The notes: generated from the letters alone by a model not told the origin. Positions 1-10,317 are shown, numbered from the stretch's first letter. The stretch is DNA of 64,000 nt from Gentiana macrophylla (GCA_026214975.1 CM047805.1:7774463-7838462); one strand, 5' to 3'. Made by a program: numbers and translations.

Positions 1-201
1 GATGTTATCCTCCGCCATATTTCTTCCGATGAGCAGCTTGCCGATCTTTTCACAAAATTGCTATCAAAAGCGCGATTCCAATACCTTTCAGACAAGCTTC
101 CAGTCCGCTCACTCCCTGTCAGCTTGCGGGGAGCTGTTAAGACAAAATTTGAATTGAACTTGGAACACAGAGAAAATATTTTGGATAAAGAAGAAGAATA
201 G
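1..201 (+). pseudogene. Copia retrotransposon polyprotein, C-terminal end of RNase H (5' part outside window)
   Basis: The frame is open from the first base to a TAG at 199-201. It reads as the end of a Ty1/Copia polyprotein: a DEQLADLFTKLL motif follows an ILRHISS segment, matching the conserved ADxxTK end of the Copia RNase H domain. RNase H removes the RNA strand from the RNA:DNA hybrid during reverse transcription in the virus-like particle. The last 35 residues are charged and end in EEE. A purine-rich stretch (about 204-223) and an LTR follow directly, as expected for a 3' end. Whether the rest of the gene is intact lies outside the window. Confidence 0.85.
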
Positions 202-223
202 CAGTCGAAGAAGTCTCAAGAAG

Positions 224-469
224 TGCAGCTGTTCAAAAGTCAAAACACTACTTTATCTTTTGCTCCTAGTTATCTTTTATCTCTATTTATTTTTGAATTT
301 GTAATTTAATTTATTTTCTGCAAATCTCTTTATCCTAAATACTACTATAAAGGAGTGCATAGTGTAAAACATTTGGATCATCGAATAATAAAAGATTTCC
401 TCTCTTTATTTTATTTCTTTCACTGAGTTCGTTTGGTTTCCCGATCATCGAAGAATTTGAACAGCTGCA
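224..469 (+). mobile_element. Short Copia 3' LTR (246 bp)
   Basis: The segment begins TGCAGCTGTTC and ends GAACAGCTGCA, a perfect 11-bp terminal inverted repeat with TG...CA ends. It directly follows a purine-rich tract (AAGAAGTCTCAAGAAG) downstream of the RNase H stop. Inside are TATAAA at about 346 and AATAAA-type sequences at about 384, consistent with promoter and polyadenylation signals. The matching 5' LTR is outside the window, so the target duplication cannot be checked. Confidence 0.8.
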
Positions 470-470
470 G

Positions 471-3230
471 ATTATGTTAGAAAGTAGTAAACCCTAGTTA
501 GGGTTTGGTTATTTATTTTCTAATAGGTTAGATACGGGGGTGCCAACGGTCCATCTCAGTGTTTATTTTCCGCACTAGAATACATGTTTAGATTGTATGT
601 GTAGAACCGGAAAATTGTCATGACATGCATCATATCATGAATTCCATTCCATATGCATACATGTAGAAATTAATTCGAGGAATTAGTTAGGCATGTATAC
701 ATTGTATGATATTAATTAGAAACTAATTAGGGTAAAAACCGAGGAACACGGGTTTTGTTGGGTGATGGATTCTCGGTGAATCCCACTTTGCGAAAGCATA
801 GGGAGTAAAATCCCGAAACCTCGTGGTTAAGGTGTTGGATTCTCGGTGAATTCCACCTTACCAAGACGAGATTTCGTTTTTGTCCGTAGTATCTACGTGA
901 AAGTTTGATGTTTAAGGATTGGATAATCACGGGCAAACATGGTTCTAAAGTGGTTTAACCACGGTTGGGTGGTCAACAGTAGCTACGGCTCGATCGACTT
1001 CACCCTCCACGTGTGGCGTTTGCACGGGGGTCCGGCAAGGCTGAGCCATCCGACGAGCAACTACGGCTCAACGGAGCTCCCCTAGTCATGACCCGTCCGA
1101 CGGCCACATATGTTCCAACGAATAGGTCGGGTAGGCTAGCCCACATGACCGATACCATTCGGGCCTATGATTTATTGTTCCTTAATGTAACATCAAGTCT
1201 AAAAATGTGATCAGTAAACCCACCACTTTTTCAAAATATTGAGTGGGAGCGGGGAAGGCGACAACCGACCCCACGGCCTCTACTGTTGACACAAGCAACG
1301 TGAGAGAATGGTGACGCCTCGTGCCGGCTTGGGACCGGCCTCCTGAGGAAGGCCTTCACCGCTATCAAAATTCAAGGCTTGGTCTCCGAAAGGATAGGAT
1401 TTTGGGTACTCGCCGGTCACCGACCGACCACTAAGCGGCAAACTCGGGTCTACCTAAAAATGCAAATAGTAGGTCACACTCATTATGGGTATTTTTGGTA
1501 ATACCTTGGCTGAAAAAGAAAGGTAATCGGGATTAAAGTTGGATGTTCGATTCCATTTTAATCATCGAGAGAAAGATCTCAATTTAGTCGTCACCTCTTT
1601 TTGACCTACCCTAAGGAGGCACCGAGGTGTGAGATTAAGTCCTTGGAGCAGTAGGATAGACTATAAGTACTTAGTTTATAGTTCCTAAAATTAATTAGTA
1701 GTGTATAATTTGGATTTATTTTCTGTCATTTTTATTTACAACTATTTATATATCTCTCAAGGGTACTAGACTGCTAGTGTATGTTTTATATTGACTAGTA
1801 AAGACTTCGTTAAAAGTAGTAAGTAACTAGAACGTTGTGCTTATTAATCTTACATGCAATTAATTTTTTGGAAGAGATATTTCTCTTGAGCCTTCAAGAC
1901 TTGAGTGACGTAAACAACTATGTCATTTCTTTGTCACTCGTGTTGAGCGAGAGACAATCATAGTGAGTTTGAAAGATGATTGGGACGGTAAAATTCTTTT
2001 AGTGAATTTTTAATTGTGTAGTGGCTACACGAGAAATTTTCGATAGAAAATTAGAGAATCATAAATTAAAGTGTTGCTAGTTAGACGGTATTTGGAACCG
2101 ATAAACTAGTGGGAGCTTTTATCTTATGTTTTTCTGATTTATTAGAAATTAGTCCCACTTGGGTGACGCTTTCATTAGACATCCCACAGTTCATGAGTAG
2201 TGTCTACTCAAACGAACTGATAGTTCAAGACTATTTCCTTTTAAGGAAAGTCAAGAATGGGAAAGAATGTCTGCAAGTGTTAATCATCTAAACTAAGTTT
2301 GAGGCTAAACCGAAACATTAATTAAAGAAAGTATAGGATAAGGAAAGTGATTTCGGATCACTTAACCAATGAATCCTTAACGACTTTCTTAACCGAGTAA
2401 CTTGAATCGGTAGCTTAGTTCTTTCGAAGAACAAGGAAGCTGTGCATTAACAATTAATAGAGTAGACAACGGCGATTGTTTCAATAGAATAGTGGGAGTG
2501 ATATAAGGAAATGAATTTCGGATTCTATCCTTGAATATCATAGAAAAATTTATTTTTCTGTTTACAAATTCGTTGAAACAAGTGGATTCACTTTCATCTC
2601 GATACTACAGTTGTCTTAAACAAAGTGAAGATGACATTTGTAGTACGAATCTGAGACTCGGTCTTTTGATTGATAAAGACAGAACCACTAAGAAAAGCTG
2701 AATAGGTATGTGTAACACATCTAAAACTATAAAAGGTAAAAGGTTTCCGTATTAAGATAAACGACCCTTCAATATCTATTAATTAGTGCATATATCCTAG
2801 AGATAAGACTGACGATCGGCTAAGGGTGATTCCTATCTCCCGGTCTAGAACACTATCTCAAAGGAACAATGACTAAGTTTCCTTTCAATCGGGAGAGGTA
2901 ATAGATTTGAAGAGGTAACATAGCTTGTTCATAATGACCTTCGGGTCTAGTGAGAGAAAACAAGGTAGTGGGAGTTTTTGAGTGGTGACATTTTGTTTGA
3001 TAAATCTGCTCAAAACACGATTTAGTTTATTGAAAGAATACGAGGAGGAGTCTCTGATTTTAGCGAGAGAATAGAGTATTCCATGCTCGTAAATAGGCTA
3101 TCGCGTAGTCTTTGGATTGATGCTCGGCCCGCCTTCAAGTGGAGTGATTTTCACCGAGGAAGAAACCGTAGCCTCGCCTTGCATAGTTATTTATATGCTA
3201 CAATACACTTTTAACTCGATTAAGATATTG
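471..3230 (+). mobile_element. Old non-coding repeat, related to 28480-31420
   Basis: This stretch holds no meaningful ORF. It matches 28480-31420 in the same order and orientation through many conserved blocks, for example TATGTTCCAACGAATAGG at about 1110 and about 29038, AATATTGAGTGGGAGCGGGG at about 1236 and about 29162, and the GGCTTGGTCTCCGAAAGG block at about 1377 and about 29299. The second copy lies between Copia LTRs, so I read this one as the leader or 5' internal part of the same old Copia family. Its LTRs are not visible here. Confidence 0.7.
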
Positions 3231-3400
3231 TACCAATATACAATAATCCGAGAATCTTGATCCAAACGCCCACCCATGGACATGGAGGAATTTCCGAATC
3301 CGGAATGTCTGAACCGAAATGAACACCTCTATTGCGATTAATACTTGCCATACTAAATCTAGGACCAATAACGAGGGTTCTGTTCTAATGGTGCTCTCAT

Positions 3401-3620
3401 AAAACTCGTAAACGCGATCCACCAATATTGGGACCCGGTTGCATCATTGTTGACTACCACATGCTCGAAAGGCCCTCTCAAAAACTCGTAAACGATCCAC
3501 CGATATTGGGACCCGCTTGCATCTGTGTTGGCATATGAATGTTCTGCTCGAAAGGCGCTCTAAGAAAACTCGTAAACGATCCACCGATATTGGGACCCGC
3601 TTGCATCGGTGTTGGCATAA
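3401..3620. repeat. Three tandem copies of an 80-84 bp unit
   Basis: Units start at 3401, 3481 and 3565, each with AAAACTCGTAAACG followed by a conserved GATCCACC(A/G)ATATTGGGACCC block and a GTTGCATC/CTTGCATC block. The third copy is cut short at about 3618. The period is not a multiple of three, and the ORFs crossing it are repeats of one short peptide, so I do not treat it as coding. Confidence 0.75.
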
Positions 3621-3817
3621 TAAGAGGCGAGCGGTCAAGCTGGCGGCTTGTTCCATTTATGTTGACATTATGACTTGTCCCGTCTAACGTTGTTGGATGT
3701 ACGGTGTGTGCGCGTTATCCGCTAAAATTAGGCGAGAGGTGTGTGAATTGGTTGACGAATTATATTCGCAATTATTCCTAATAGTAGTCGAGTTCACTTG
3801 TGATGTCAATGACTTGT
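3621..3817. other. Non-coding spacer next to MULE fragment
   Basis: No gene, repeat or structured element is recognised here. It may be the decayed interior of the MULE whose start lies at 4339, but no transposase core motif can be read. Confidence 0.4.
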
Positions 3818-4339
3818 TCAAATTGAGTTATATTCGGTCGAATGGCGCTTCATGAGGGATAAGGCTGATGTGTTAGGTACAACATGCTTTGAGATTTTCG
3901 ATTCACCCAACTCGGATGTAAAATCCTCAATGCCTCTATCATTTTCTTCATGTAGTTGCTCATTTAAGTCAAATTCGTTCGCATCTTCCGTATTGTGATC
4001 GTGCATAACCGGTTCAGCGTTAACGCATAGTTTCACAGCTTCTTTTCTCAAAATATCATCAATGTAGCCTAGCCATGTATCATCGTCCAAAACATCAATC
4101 GGTTGGTCATAATCTACGTACATTAGTTTCATGATCAATGTGTTGTTTGAGTCATCAATTCCTACTTTCTTACACACTTTGACCTTCACTTCATCCAATG
4201 TCGTATCGGTTTTCACACGAACCAAATACAATTTTCCTTTCTTATAAGACCATTTGTCGTTATCTTCATGGTATTTCCACTCTCCGCCAGATAAAAACTT
4301 AACGGACACCGTGTTGTTGTCTGCAAAAAAAACAATCAT
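3818..4339 (-). pseudogene. MuDR/MULE transposase N-terminal fragment (173 aa)
   Basis: The ORF begins with a short GGxW segment (SGGEWKYHED), then a lysine-rich and beta-strand-like stretch, then the order MKLMYVDYDQPIDVLDDD...WLGYID...KLCVN. This resembles the PB1-like N-terminal region of plant MuDR-type transposases, where a basic strand, an MK-x-x-Y-x-x-x-x-P-x-x-I-x-DD segment and a PLCV-like strand occur in this order. An acidic tail follows (residues about 110-150). The DNA-binding zinc finger, the DDE catalytic core and the SWIM finger are all missing, whereas full MULE proteins exceed 600 residues, so this is a remnant. Assignment rests on pattern recognition; an unrelated host PB1-like protein is the main alternative. 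Confidence 0.55.
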
Positions 4340-4417
4340 TTATCCACACGATTAGGTTTTTTTTTCAAATATTGTTGGATTGACTAAATATTATTGTAAA
4401 TTATTCTTGATTCAAAT

Positions 4418-4443
4418 ATATACATATATATATATATATATAC

Positions 4444-4484
<41 letters not shown>

Positions 4485-4500
4485 TATATATATATATTGT
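4418..4500. repeat. Compound (TA)n / (TG)n microsatellite
   Basis: Alternating TA dinucleotides are followed by about 15 TG units and then TA again. The flanks to about 4620 keep an imperfect TATATG pattern. ORFs through it (both strands) are translation artefacts. Confidence 0.9.
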
Positions 4501-5940
4501 CTGTGTGTGTTTATATATAAATATATGTGTATATAAATGAGAAACAATATATTTATACACTTATATATGCTAGTAGTATATATGTGTGTGAATATTGGTT
4601 TCTCGTTTATATACACATATATTTACTTGCATATAAGTGCATATAGCCAGACATCAAAAAACACATCAATAATCTTTAAAATAAATAAATATTCTTTAGC
4701 ATATATACATACACACACACGACACACAGTTAGGTTAGGTTAGGTCAAAAAAATTCAAGTTTCGTTGTGTTGTGTTATGTTGTAACAGTAGACGGGGGGA
4801 AATAGAAGAGAAGATTGTTTTCACCAGCGTCATAGAATATTTGATGATGACGAGGAGATCGGATCTTTGGACAGAACCAACAGAATGATCTTATACTTTC
4901 GATCTAACGGATGCCTCACTTCCGGCGGAGGCTTTACCAAGTCTCGAGAACGGAAAAGATCTCAGTATTGAGCGACCTAATGAAAATTCTACGAGCTACC
5001 TACCAGGAGCCCCAATACAAAGCCTGGAGATTAGGCATGACACAGCGGATCAGAAGGATTCGAAAACACCCTAGGGATGCATGCATTTCTAAGAACCTCA
5101 TCAGGTCGAGGCGTACCATAGAATACGTCAAAATTCTGTTGTTTTGGAAATTTCAAACAACATTTATTTGTCGTTTGTTTCTCGTTTTTAAATTTCAAAT
5201 TTTTTTTTTTATTAAATTAGGGCATTTTCATTGTGATTGCCCGTAACAATTAAATTATTCTAGTGTTATTTGAAAACTGAAATTGTATCAAACTGCATAT
5301 TTCAAAATGAACTAAGGCATGGAACATGAAAGAAATTTATACTACTAAATTTCGAAACAACTAATAACATACATACAATATCATATAATCGAAATATGTA
5401 CAATATCAAAACTTCTACATTATCATTTCTAATATTAACATTGCCACTATAATATCATTAATGCATTTCATTCTAAAAAATTTCTAAACTATCAAATAAT
5501 TACAATATCAAAATTTCTACAACGAATGACAATTTTATTATCGAACGATCTCATTATAATTAATCATTTCAATATCTTAATAATCAAAATTTTATCCTTT
5601 CACTACCCTAAAACTATAAGCTTTTACCTTTTCACCATACGAAAAATCGAAAATTTATATCTTTATAAGGTTATTTACCTCAAACATATCATCAAATTAA
5701 AACAAATACAATTTTTAAAATAAATCAAACAAACGTGCTATACGAAATGTTTACCCATTTGTTTAAAGAAGTAAGACCGGTGTAGATTGATATCCCGTAG
5801 ACTGATAATTTTTGTCTGAAAGTTTTGTGTGAAGATAAATTCGAGTGAAAAAGATTGATGATTTTGGGTGAAGAAGATGATGGTATTGCTTAAAATGTAG
5901 GAAAAAGCGGCGAAAGGGCGTTTATTAATTCAATTAACAA
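4501..5940. other. AT-rich stretch without a recognisable gene
   Basis: Apart from the microsatellite fringe, this is AT-rich sequence. A 111-codon plus-strand ORF (4911-5246) exists, but it ends in phenylalanine-rich translation of a poly-T run and matches no family I recognise, so it is not called as a gene. From about 5250 to 5720 base composition is extremely AT-rich and only chance ORFs occur. Confidence 0.5.
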
Positions 5941-6110
5941 TTCCACGGGGCCGTGCCAATTTTCCACGTTGCGTTTGCCTTTCCACGTGGCGTCCAATTA
6001 AATTTCCCCCAGGTCACGTGGAATTACAACTTTTTCCACCATTTGAATTTCCACGTGAACGCTTCCTATTCCACGCCATCTGGTGGAAATTTACCACGAA
6101 CCCGTGGAAC
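5941..6110. repeat. Cluster of TTCCACG/CGTGGAA motifs including three CACGTG boxes
   Basis: About nine TTCCAC/GTGGAA motifs lie within 170 bp (5941, 5962, 5981, 6018, 6034, 6049, 6069, 6083, 6103). Three contain the G-box core CACGTG (5984, 6015, 6052). Related CCGTGG/CCACGG motifs recur at 9521-9569 outside the matching inverted repeat. They could be subterminal transposase-binding repeats of a DNA transposon or, less likely here, a bZIP/bHLH binding cluster. Confidence 0.55.
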
Positions 6111-6339
6111 GATCACGACGCAAACTTGAAAAAAATGTCGGTAGGCGTTGGCGCGACTTGAAATATGGATGTCTACAGTGACCTGAATGTATATTTTCTC
6201 TCAAATATATTTTGTAGGGAGAAGTACCATAAAAAAAACAAACAAACACGCGTGCCTCCCTGTTTGTTGTTCCCCCTTTTTTTTTTCTTTTCCTTTTTTT
6301 TCTTTCTCTTTCCATCTTCATTTTCAAAAAGTCATATCT

Positions 6340-6535
6340 AATATCTTTTGATTTAAATTTTCAAACGTGATGAAAATTTAACCGAATTTTGTCTTTTGTC
6401 ATGCTCTTCGTTTTAAGACTTGGTTCGATATCATTACATCGTTTTTTGTCAGTTTCATTGTCAAGATTCACTCAGTGAATCCTGAAAAACAGTGAATTTC
6501 GATAGTAGATTTTTGAAAATTACGTCGGAATATGT
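6340..6535 (+). repeat. Left arm of a diverged inverted repeat
   Basis: This segment is similar to the reverse complement of 8985-9215. Shared blocks in order are TCAAACGTGATG(A/G)AAATTT, ACTTGGTTC(G/A)ATAT(C/A)ATTACATCG, TTCACTCAGT(G/A)AATC, TGAATTTCGATA and AAAATTACGTC. The arms bracket the BAHD pseudogene. They may be the inner part of transposon terminal repeats; the exact outer ends are not clear. Confidence 0.65.
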
Positions 6536-7278
6536 TGATTGTGGACTCAAAATAAAAAGCATGAAAAGATTAAAAAAAAATTGGTAAAAGAATTTACAAG
6601 TTTGGAGTTGTAGATTGAGAGATATAATGTTTAAAATTGATGGTTGAGAGAGAAAGTGTGTTTTTTTTTTTGTGGTTTAAAAGATGTGTGCAGCCTTATG
6701 TTTTTTATAAATAAAAAAATTATCCTTTGTTCAAAAATTTTGAAAAGAAATGCTATTCATTAATTTAGAAAATATTTTTGTCATTCTTCTTAATTCAATT
6801 TTTTTTTTTTTTTGGTTATAACTGAACACATATATAATAACATATATGCAAAAAAAATAAATAAAAAAAACAAAAAAAAATTGACGAACATATATGCAAA
6901 TTTTTTTTTGACGAACAAGTATGACATAGTGGTCCTGGACCACCATAAAACTCCTGTTCCTTCAAAGTCCCTCCACTCCCAACAAAAACCCCACCAATTA
7001 AGTATATAATCATTGTAAATAAATGATGTAAAAATACGAAGGCATCCCATCAAAAACCGTACGTGTTATTCATAAATGATTATTGTAGAATTTAATGAAC
7101 ACATAAAATGACCATTAATTCATTTAATAACAACCGAAAAAGAAAAGACAAACGACAAGGAGGGAGTACATATTTTAAATCCCTCTTAACATTCATTTGC
7201 ATTTTGCAACATCCAAAATGAACGATTAGAAAGAGAATCAATCAAACATTCAAATGCCAATAGTTAACAATCAAACAT
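6536..7278. other. AT-rich, poly-A/T rich sequence downstream of the BAHD pseudogene
   Basis: The stretch contains several A or T runs and only chance ORFs of low-complexity lysine- or phenylalanine-rich peptide. GGAGGGAGTAC near 7158 resembles one end of a Stowaway MITE, but no partner end is visible. The 3' UTR of the BAHD pseudogene would lie at its right edge. Confidence 0.5.
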
Positions 7279-8413
7279 TCAAGTTGTTGCGTATGCAAGC
7301 AAGTCTTGATCAGCTTCAAACTTGGCCATGTCTTTTGACTTGAAAGTGTTCCATGCCTCGATGCCACCTTCAAAAACCGTGTCGATAAAAGCAACTCTAT
7401 GCTTTTGGGAAATTCCGGTTAATCCAATCCAAATCGGCTTTCCCCATCCGAAATCAGCTTCATACAGAGGAATTCTATAAATACTACTGAAAACAAATGT
7501 CAACAACTCACCGCTTATAAAATTGTTAACACGATCATTCATAGATTTCAATGTCTGGGTTCCATCCCGGAGTTTATTTATATAATCTCCGTCAATATTG
7601 TTTATAGCTTCTCTCATTTTCTCCACTACCCCTACCCCATTATAACTACCCTCTTCACCATCAAATAAAGGCGTCATCGCCATCATTGTCAGGGCTTCAA
7701 ATCTGGTTGCACGTGTTTTGTTTGTGAAAATGTCTCTGAGTTCATTGATCTTTGAAGAAGTGAACATAAACCTCTTAGTGACGAGATCTTCTTCATTCAT
7801 TGTGATCCAGCATCTTGGGTCATAACCACCCAAATCTCTTGGGGGGAAAAGGGTCGCACCATCGAATATGGGAGATTGGATATGATCATCATCCCCACGT
7901 GAAATCGCTGCCCAGCTATTCACAAATAAAGATACTGACCAACCATCGCAAATTTTGTGAGAATTCGCAACTCAATGGACATTCCCCACAACTGAAGAAA
8001 GTGGTTTGGACAATAATGCAAACATCTGTGACATCTTCAATATTTTGAGGGAGAAACTTTACCAGCTCGTGTTCAATATTGGGTCCGTTCATAAAGTCAA
8101 GAAGTTTACAATCAGCTTGAGCTTCGACGTACGTTATGCCTTGGTCGTCGTTGCAGTTGACGTGAGTGTTGTCAACGATGCGTCCTGCAAGAGGATAGTA
8201 AAGAGACAGTGTTTTTGATAAGGTTTTTTTAAGATGGCTTGATATCTCTGATTTGGTGAGGCTACCATTGGCTTCATAGAATAGAGTATGTGGCATAAAA
8301 ACAGGAGCAGTTAGTTGATCTAGGAACGAGAACTTGTAGTTGGATACATCATTTGGTGTTGGGGAGGATGGAGGGATGATTTCTGTGGAAACGACTTCAA
8401 TTTCAATCGGCAT
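7279..8413 (-). pseudogene. BAHD acyltransferase pseudogene (vinorine synthase-like clade)
   Basis: BAHD enzymes are cytosolic and transfer acyl groups from acyl-CoA to alcohols or amines in plant specialised metabolism. The first frame (8413 down to about 7985) reads MPIEIEVVSTEIIPPSSPTP, then FSFLDQL and LYYPLAGR, all typical of the family N-terminus. The catalytic HxxxD motif is present as HKICDG near 7960, but in a third frame: the sequence changes frame twice between about 7985 and 7950. The last frame (7923-7279) carries NSWAAI, IDGDYI and the structural motif DFGWG (YEADFGWGKP). About 50 residues are missing between RFEAL and FDGEEG, where family members carry the NLRPRM region, giving about 380 residues against the usual 430-450. 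The two frameshifts could be sequencing errors, but the internal deletion supports a pseudogene. The substrate cannot be deduced. Confidence 0.9.
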
Positions 8414-8484
8414 TTCTTAAGAATGGAATGCAACTTTGAAGGCTAGCTTTGATTCTTGGTGTTTGTGTGATTCAGGAGCCAATG

Positions 8485-8493
8485 CTTATATAG
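8485..8493 (-). promoter_or_regulatory. Possible TATA box of the BAHD pseudogene
   Basis: On the minus strand the sequence is CTATATAAG, about 75 bases upstream of the ATG at 8413, a typical plant TATA-to-start distance with a short leader. If this piece is part of the gene, a promoter-proximal region was retained with it. Confidence 0.45.
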
Positions 8494-8984
8494 AAGCACT
8501 TACCAACCCACTTAGCATATATGGTTCTTGACTTTTTCTATTTTTATTATAATCAAGAGTAATGATAGAATTTCTTAACATGCATCTTGCAACGGATTTC
8601 TGTGTGATCATCATCCACACGAATTCATTGTTGTGGGGCTGCAGATCAATCAATATAAGTCCCACAACAATAAATGTGTAGATAATTATTGTGTCAATCC
8701 GTTGTGGCAATCCGTTGTGTCTCTATCATTTCCCTATAATAAAATGAATGGTCCTACAAAAGTGTACTTGCCTCTGTCATCTCACCTAGGAAATCGTGTT
8801 TAATCAATGTCATATCTTTATTTATAAAATCTTGAGGAATTAGGGAGAATGATAAAAATATTTCATCAATTAAAAAATAAAGGCAACTTTTCAAAAGTTT
8901 TGCATAAAGGAATCTCTCAATCTAGAACTCCAAATTTGAAAATTATTTAATCATTTTATTTTTCATGAGATTGCATTCACTATA
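8494..8984. other. Upstream region of the BAHD pseudogene, no gene
   Basis: Contains a doubled ATCCGTTGTG (near 8696 and 8711) and otherwise AT-rich sequence. No coding potential is seen. Confidence 0.45.
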
Positions 8985-9215
8985 TTTAGACGTAATTTTG
9001 AAAATTCATTGTCGAAATTATTTATTATTCAAATTGAATATCGAAATTCAACAACTTTTAGGGATTAAATGTCGAGATTTACTGAGTGAATTTAAACAAA
9101 GATCTCAATCTGAAACGATGTAATTATATTGAACCAAGTTTGAGAACAAAGAGAATGAAAAAAAATAAAAATTCAGTGAAATTTCCATCACGTTTGAAGA
9201 TTTATATGAAACATA
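8985..9215 (-). repeat. Right arm of the diverged inverted repeat
   Basis: This is the reverse-complement partner of 6340-6535, with the same ordered blocks (GACGTAATTTTG, GATTTACTGAGTGAATTT, CGATGTAAT, GAACCAAGTTT, ATCACGTTTGA). Further outward, at 9521-9569, CCGTGGAA and CCACGG motifs mirror the motif cluster at 5941-6110. Confidence 0.65.
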
Positions 9216-9640
9216 CGTGTGTTCGAAAATTAAGGTGGAATGAGAAAAAAAGATAAAAAAAAATAACAGCAGCATCGGTTTTTTTTTTCTTTTTAACTTT
9301 TTTTTTCCTTTATACTACAAATTTTTTAAAATTTGTCATTCTCCTTATAAAAAACATTCGGGTGTCGTCTTACATAAAAATATTTCAAAATGTTTCATAT
9401 TACCTAATTTTCTATAAAATCTTTATTCATATTTTTCAGAAAATATTTTCAAAATTTTATGGGGCTGGCCGGCATGCATGAATTTAGTGTTCTGCATTTT
9501 ATACGGCCTTTTTTTTGAGCCCGTGGAAATTTTCAACGGTTCCTCCCTTCCCGTGGTACTTTCCACGGGAACTCAAAAAAAAAATTGAAAAAAATACGGG
9601 CCCATATAAGGGCCTGATTTCCAAATTTCTTGAAAGATAA
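9216..9640. other. A/T-run rich spacer with CCGTGG/CCACGG motifs
   Basis: No gene. It holds poly-T and poly-A runs and a small imperfect dyad near 9548-9572 (CCCGTGGTACTTTCCACGGG), plus CCCGTGGAAA at about 9520. It may be the outer part of the right arm of the inverted-repeat element. Confidence 0.45.
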
Positions 9641-9913
9641 TAATCCTTCCGTCCCAATTTATTTGTCCCGTTTAATTTTTCACACAGATTAAGAAAAATG
9701 AAGTTAATGCTTTGAACGTCAATTTTCTAATATTTTTATTTTTATGTCCTTTAAATAGTTGTTGAAATATTTAATGTTACATATTTTTTTATTGTAAATA
9801 ATGTAAAAAATGAAGGACATTTGAAGAAATTTGATAATTAATGTACAAAATAAACATTTATTTTAAGACAAATAAAAAAAATTGTGGACAAATAAAATGT
9901 GACAGGAGGCGTA
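9641..9913. mobile_element. Stowaway-like (Tc1/mariner) MITE
   Basis: The left end TAATCCTTCCGTCCCAATTT and the right end, read in reverse complement as TACGCCTCCTGTCACATTTT, are imperfect terminal inverted repeats that both continue into ATTTGTCC. The CCTCCGTCCC-type end and flanking TA are hallmarks of Stowaway MITEs. The interior is AT-rich and non-coding. The inverted repeats are diverged, so this is an old copy. Confidence 0.7.
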
Positions 9914-10161
9914 CATGTTTAAAACATTATTATTACCTTTCAAATACTAAAAATTACGTAAAATAAAAATTCTGTCATTTAAAGAGGGGAAGGTGGAGGG
10001 AGCACATATCTTTTTTTTTCCTTAAACAATCACTTTATTTACTTGGCCGCAAAAGGTCCACCGAAAATGTCTGTTCAAAGATGACAACATCGGCACATCG
10101 CCCAAAACGGGCTACAGGCAACAAACAAAAAGCCGGAAAAAAAACATGGGCAATTATAGAC

Positions 10162-10317
10162 GGGAAGTTATTGTGTGGTATCTCACGCGCGGTGCGGAAG
10201 ACGTCGTGTGGCGTCCCCACACCACGCGATTTATCTCAGTATTTAAAGCGTGTGGTTACGATCGTTTCACCGCAATCGACTTCACCCTTAAATTCCCTCA
10301 CCACACAATAACTTCCC
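10162..10317. mobile_element. MULE-type MITE, 156 bp, with 9-bp target duplication
   Basis: The element has perfect 18-bp terminal inverted repeats, GGGAAGTTATTGTGTGGT at 10162-10179 and its complement at 10300-10317. It is flanked on both sides by the 9-bp direct repeat ATTATAGAC (10153-10161 and 10318-10326). A 9-bp duplication is the signature of Mutator-like transposases, and the short non-coding interior makes it a non-autonomous MITE. Identical TIRs and an identical target duplication suggest a fairly recent insertion. Confidence 0.9.

Noticed and set aside
4911..5246. 111-codon ORF after the microsatellite
   Set aside because: No family resemblance, ends in a poly-T-derived phenylalanine stretch; could not be supported.
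7150..7170. GGAGGGAGTAC as a second Stowaway MITE end
   Set aside because: No partner end or TA-flanked inverted repeat could be found.
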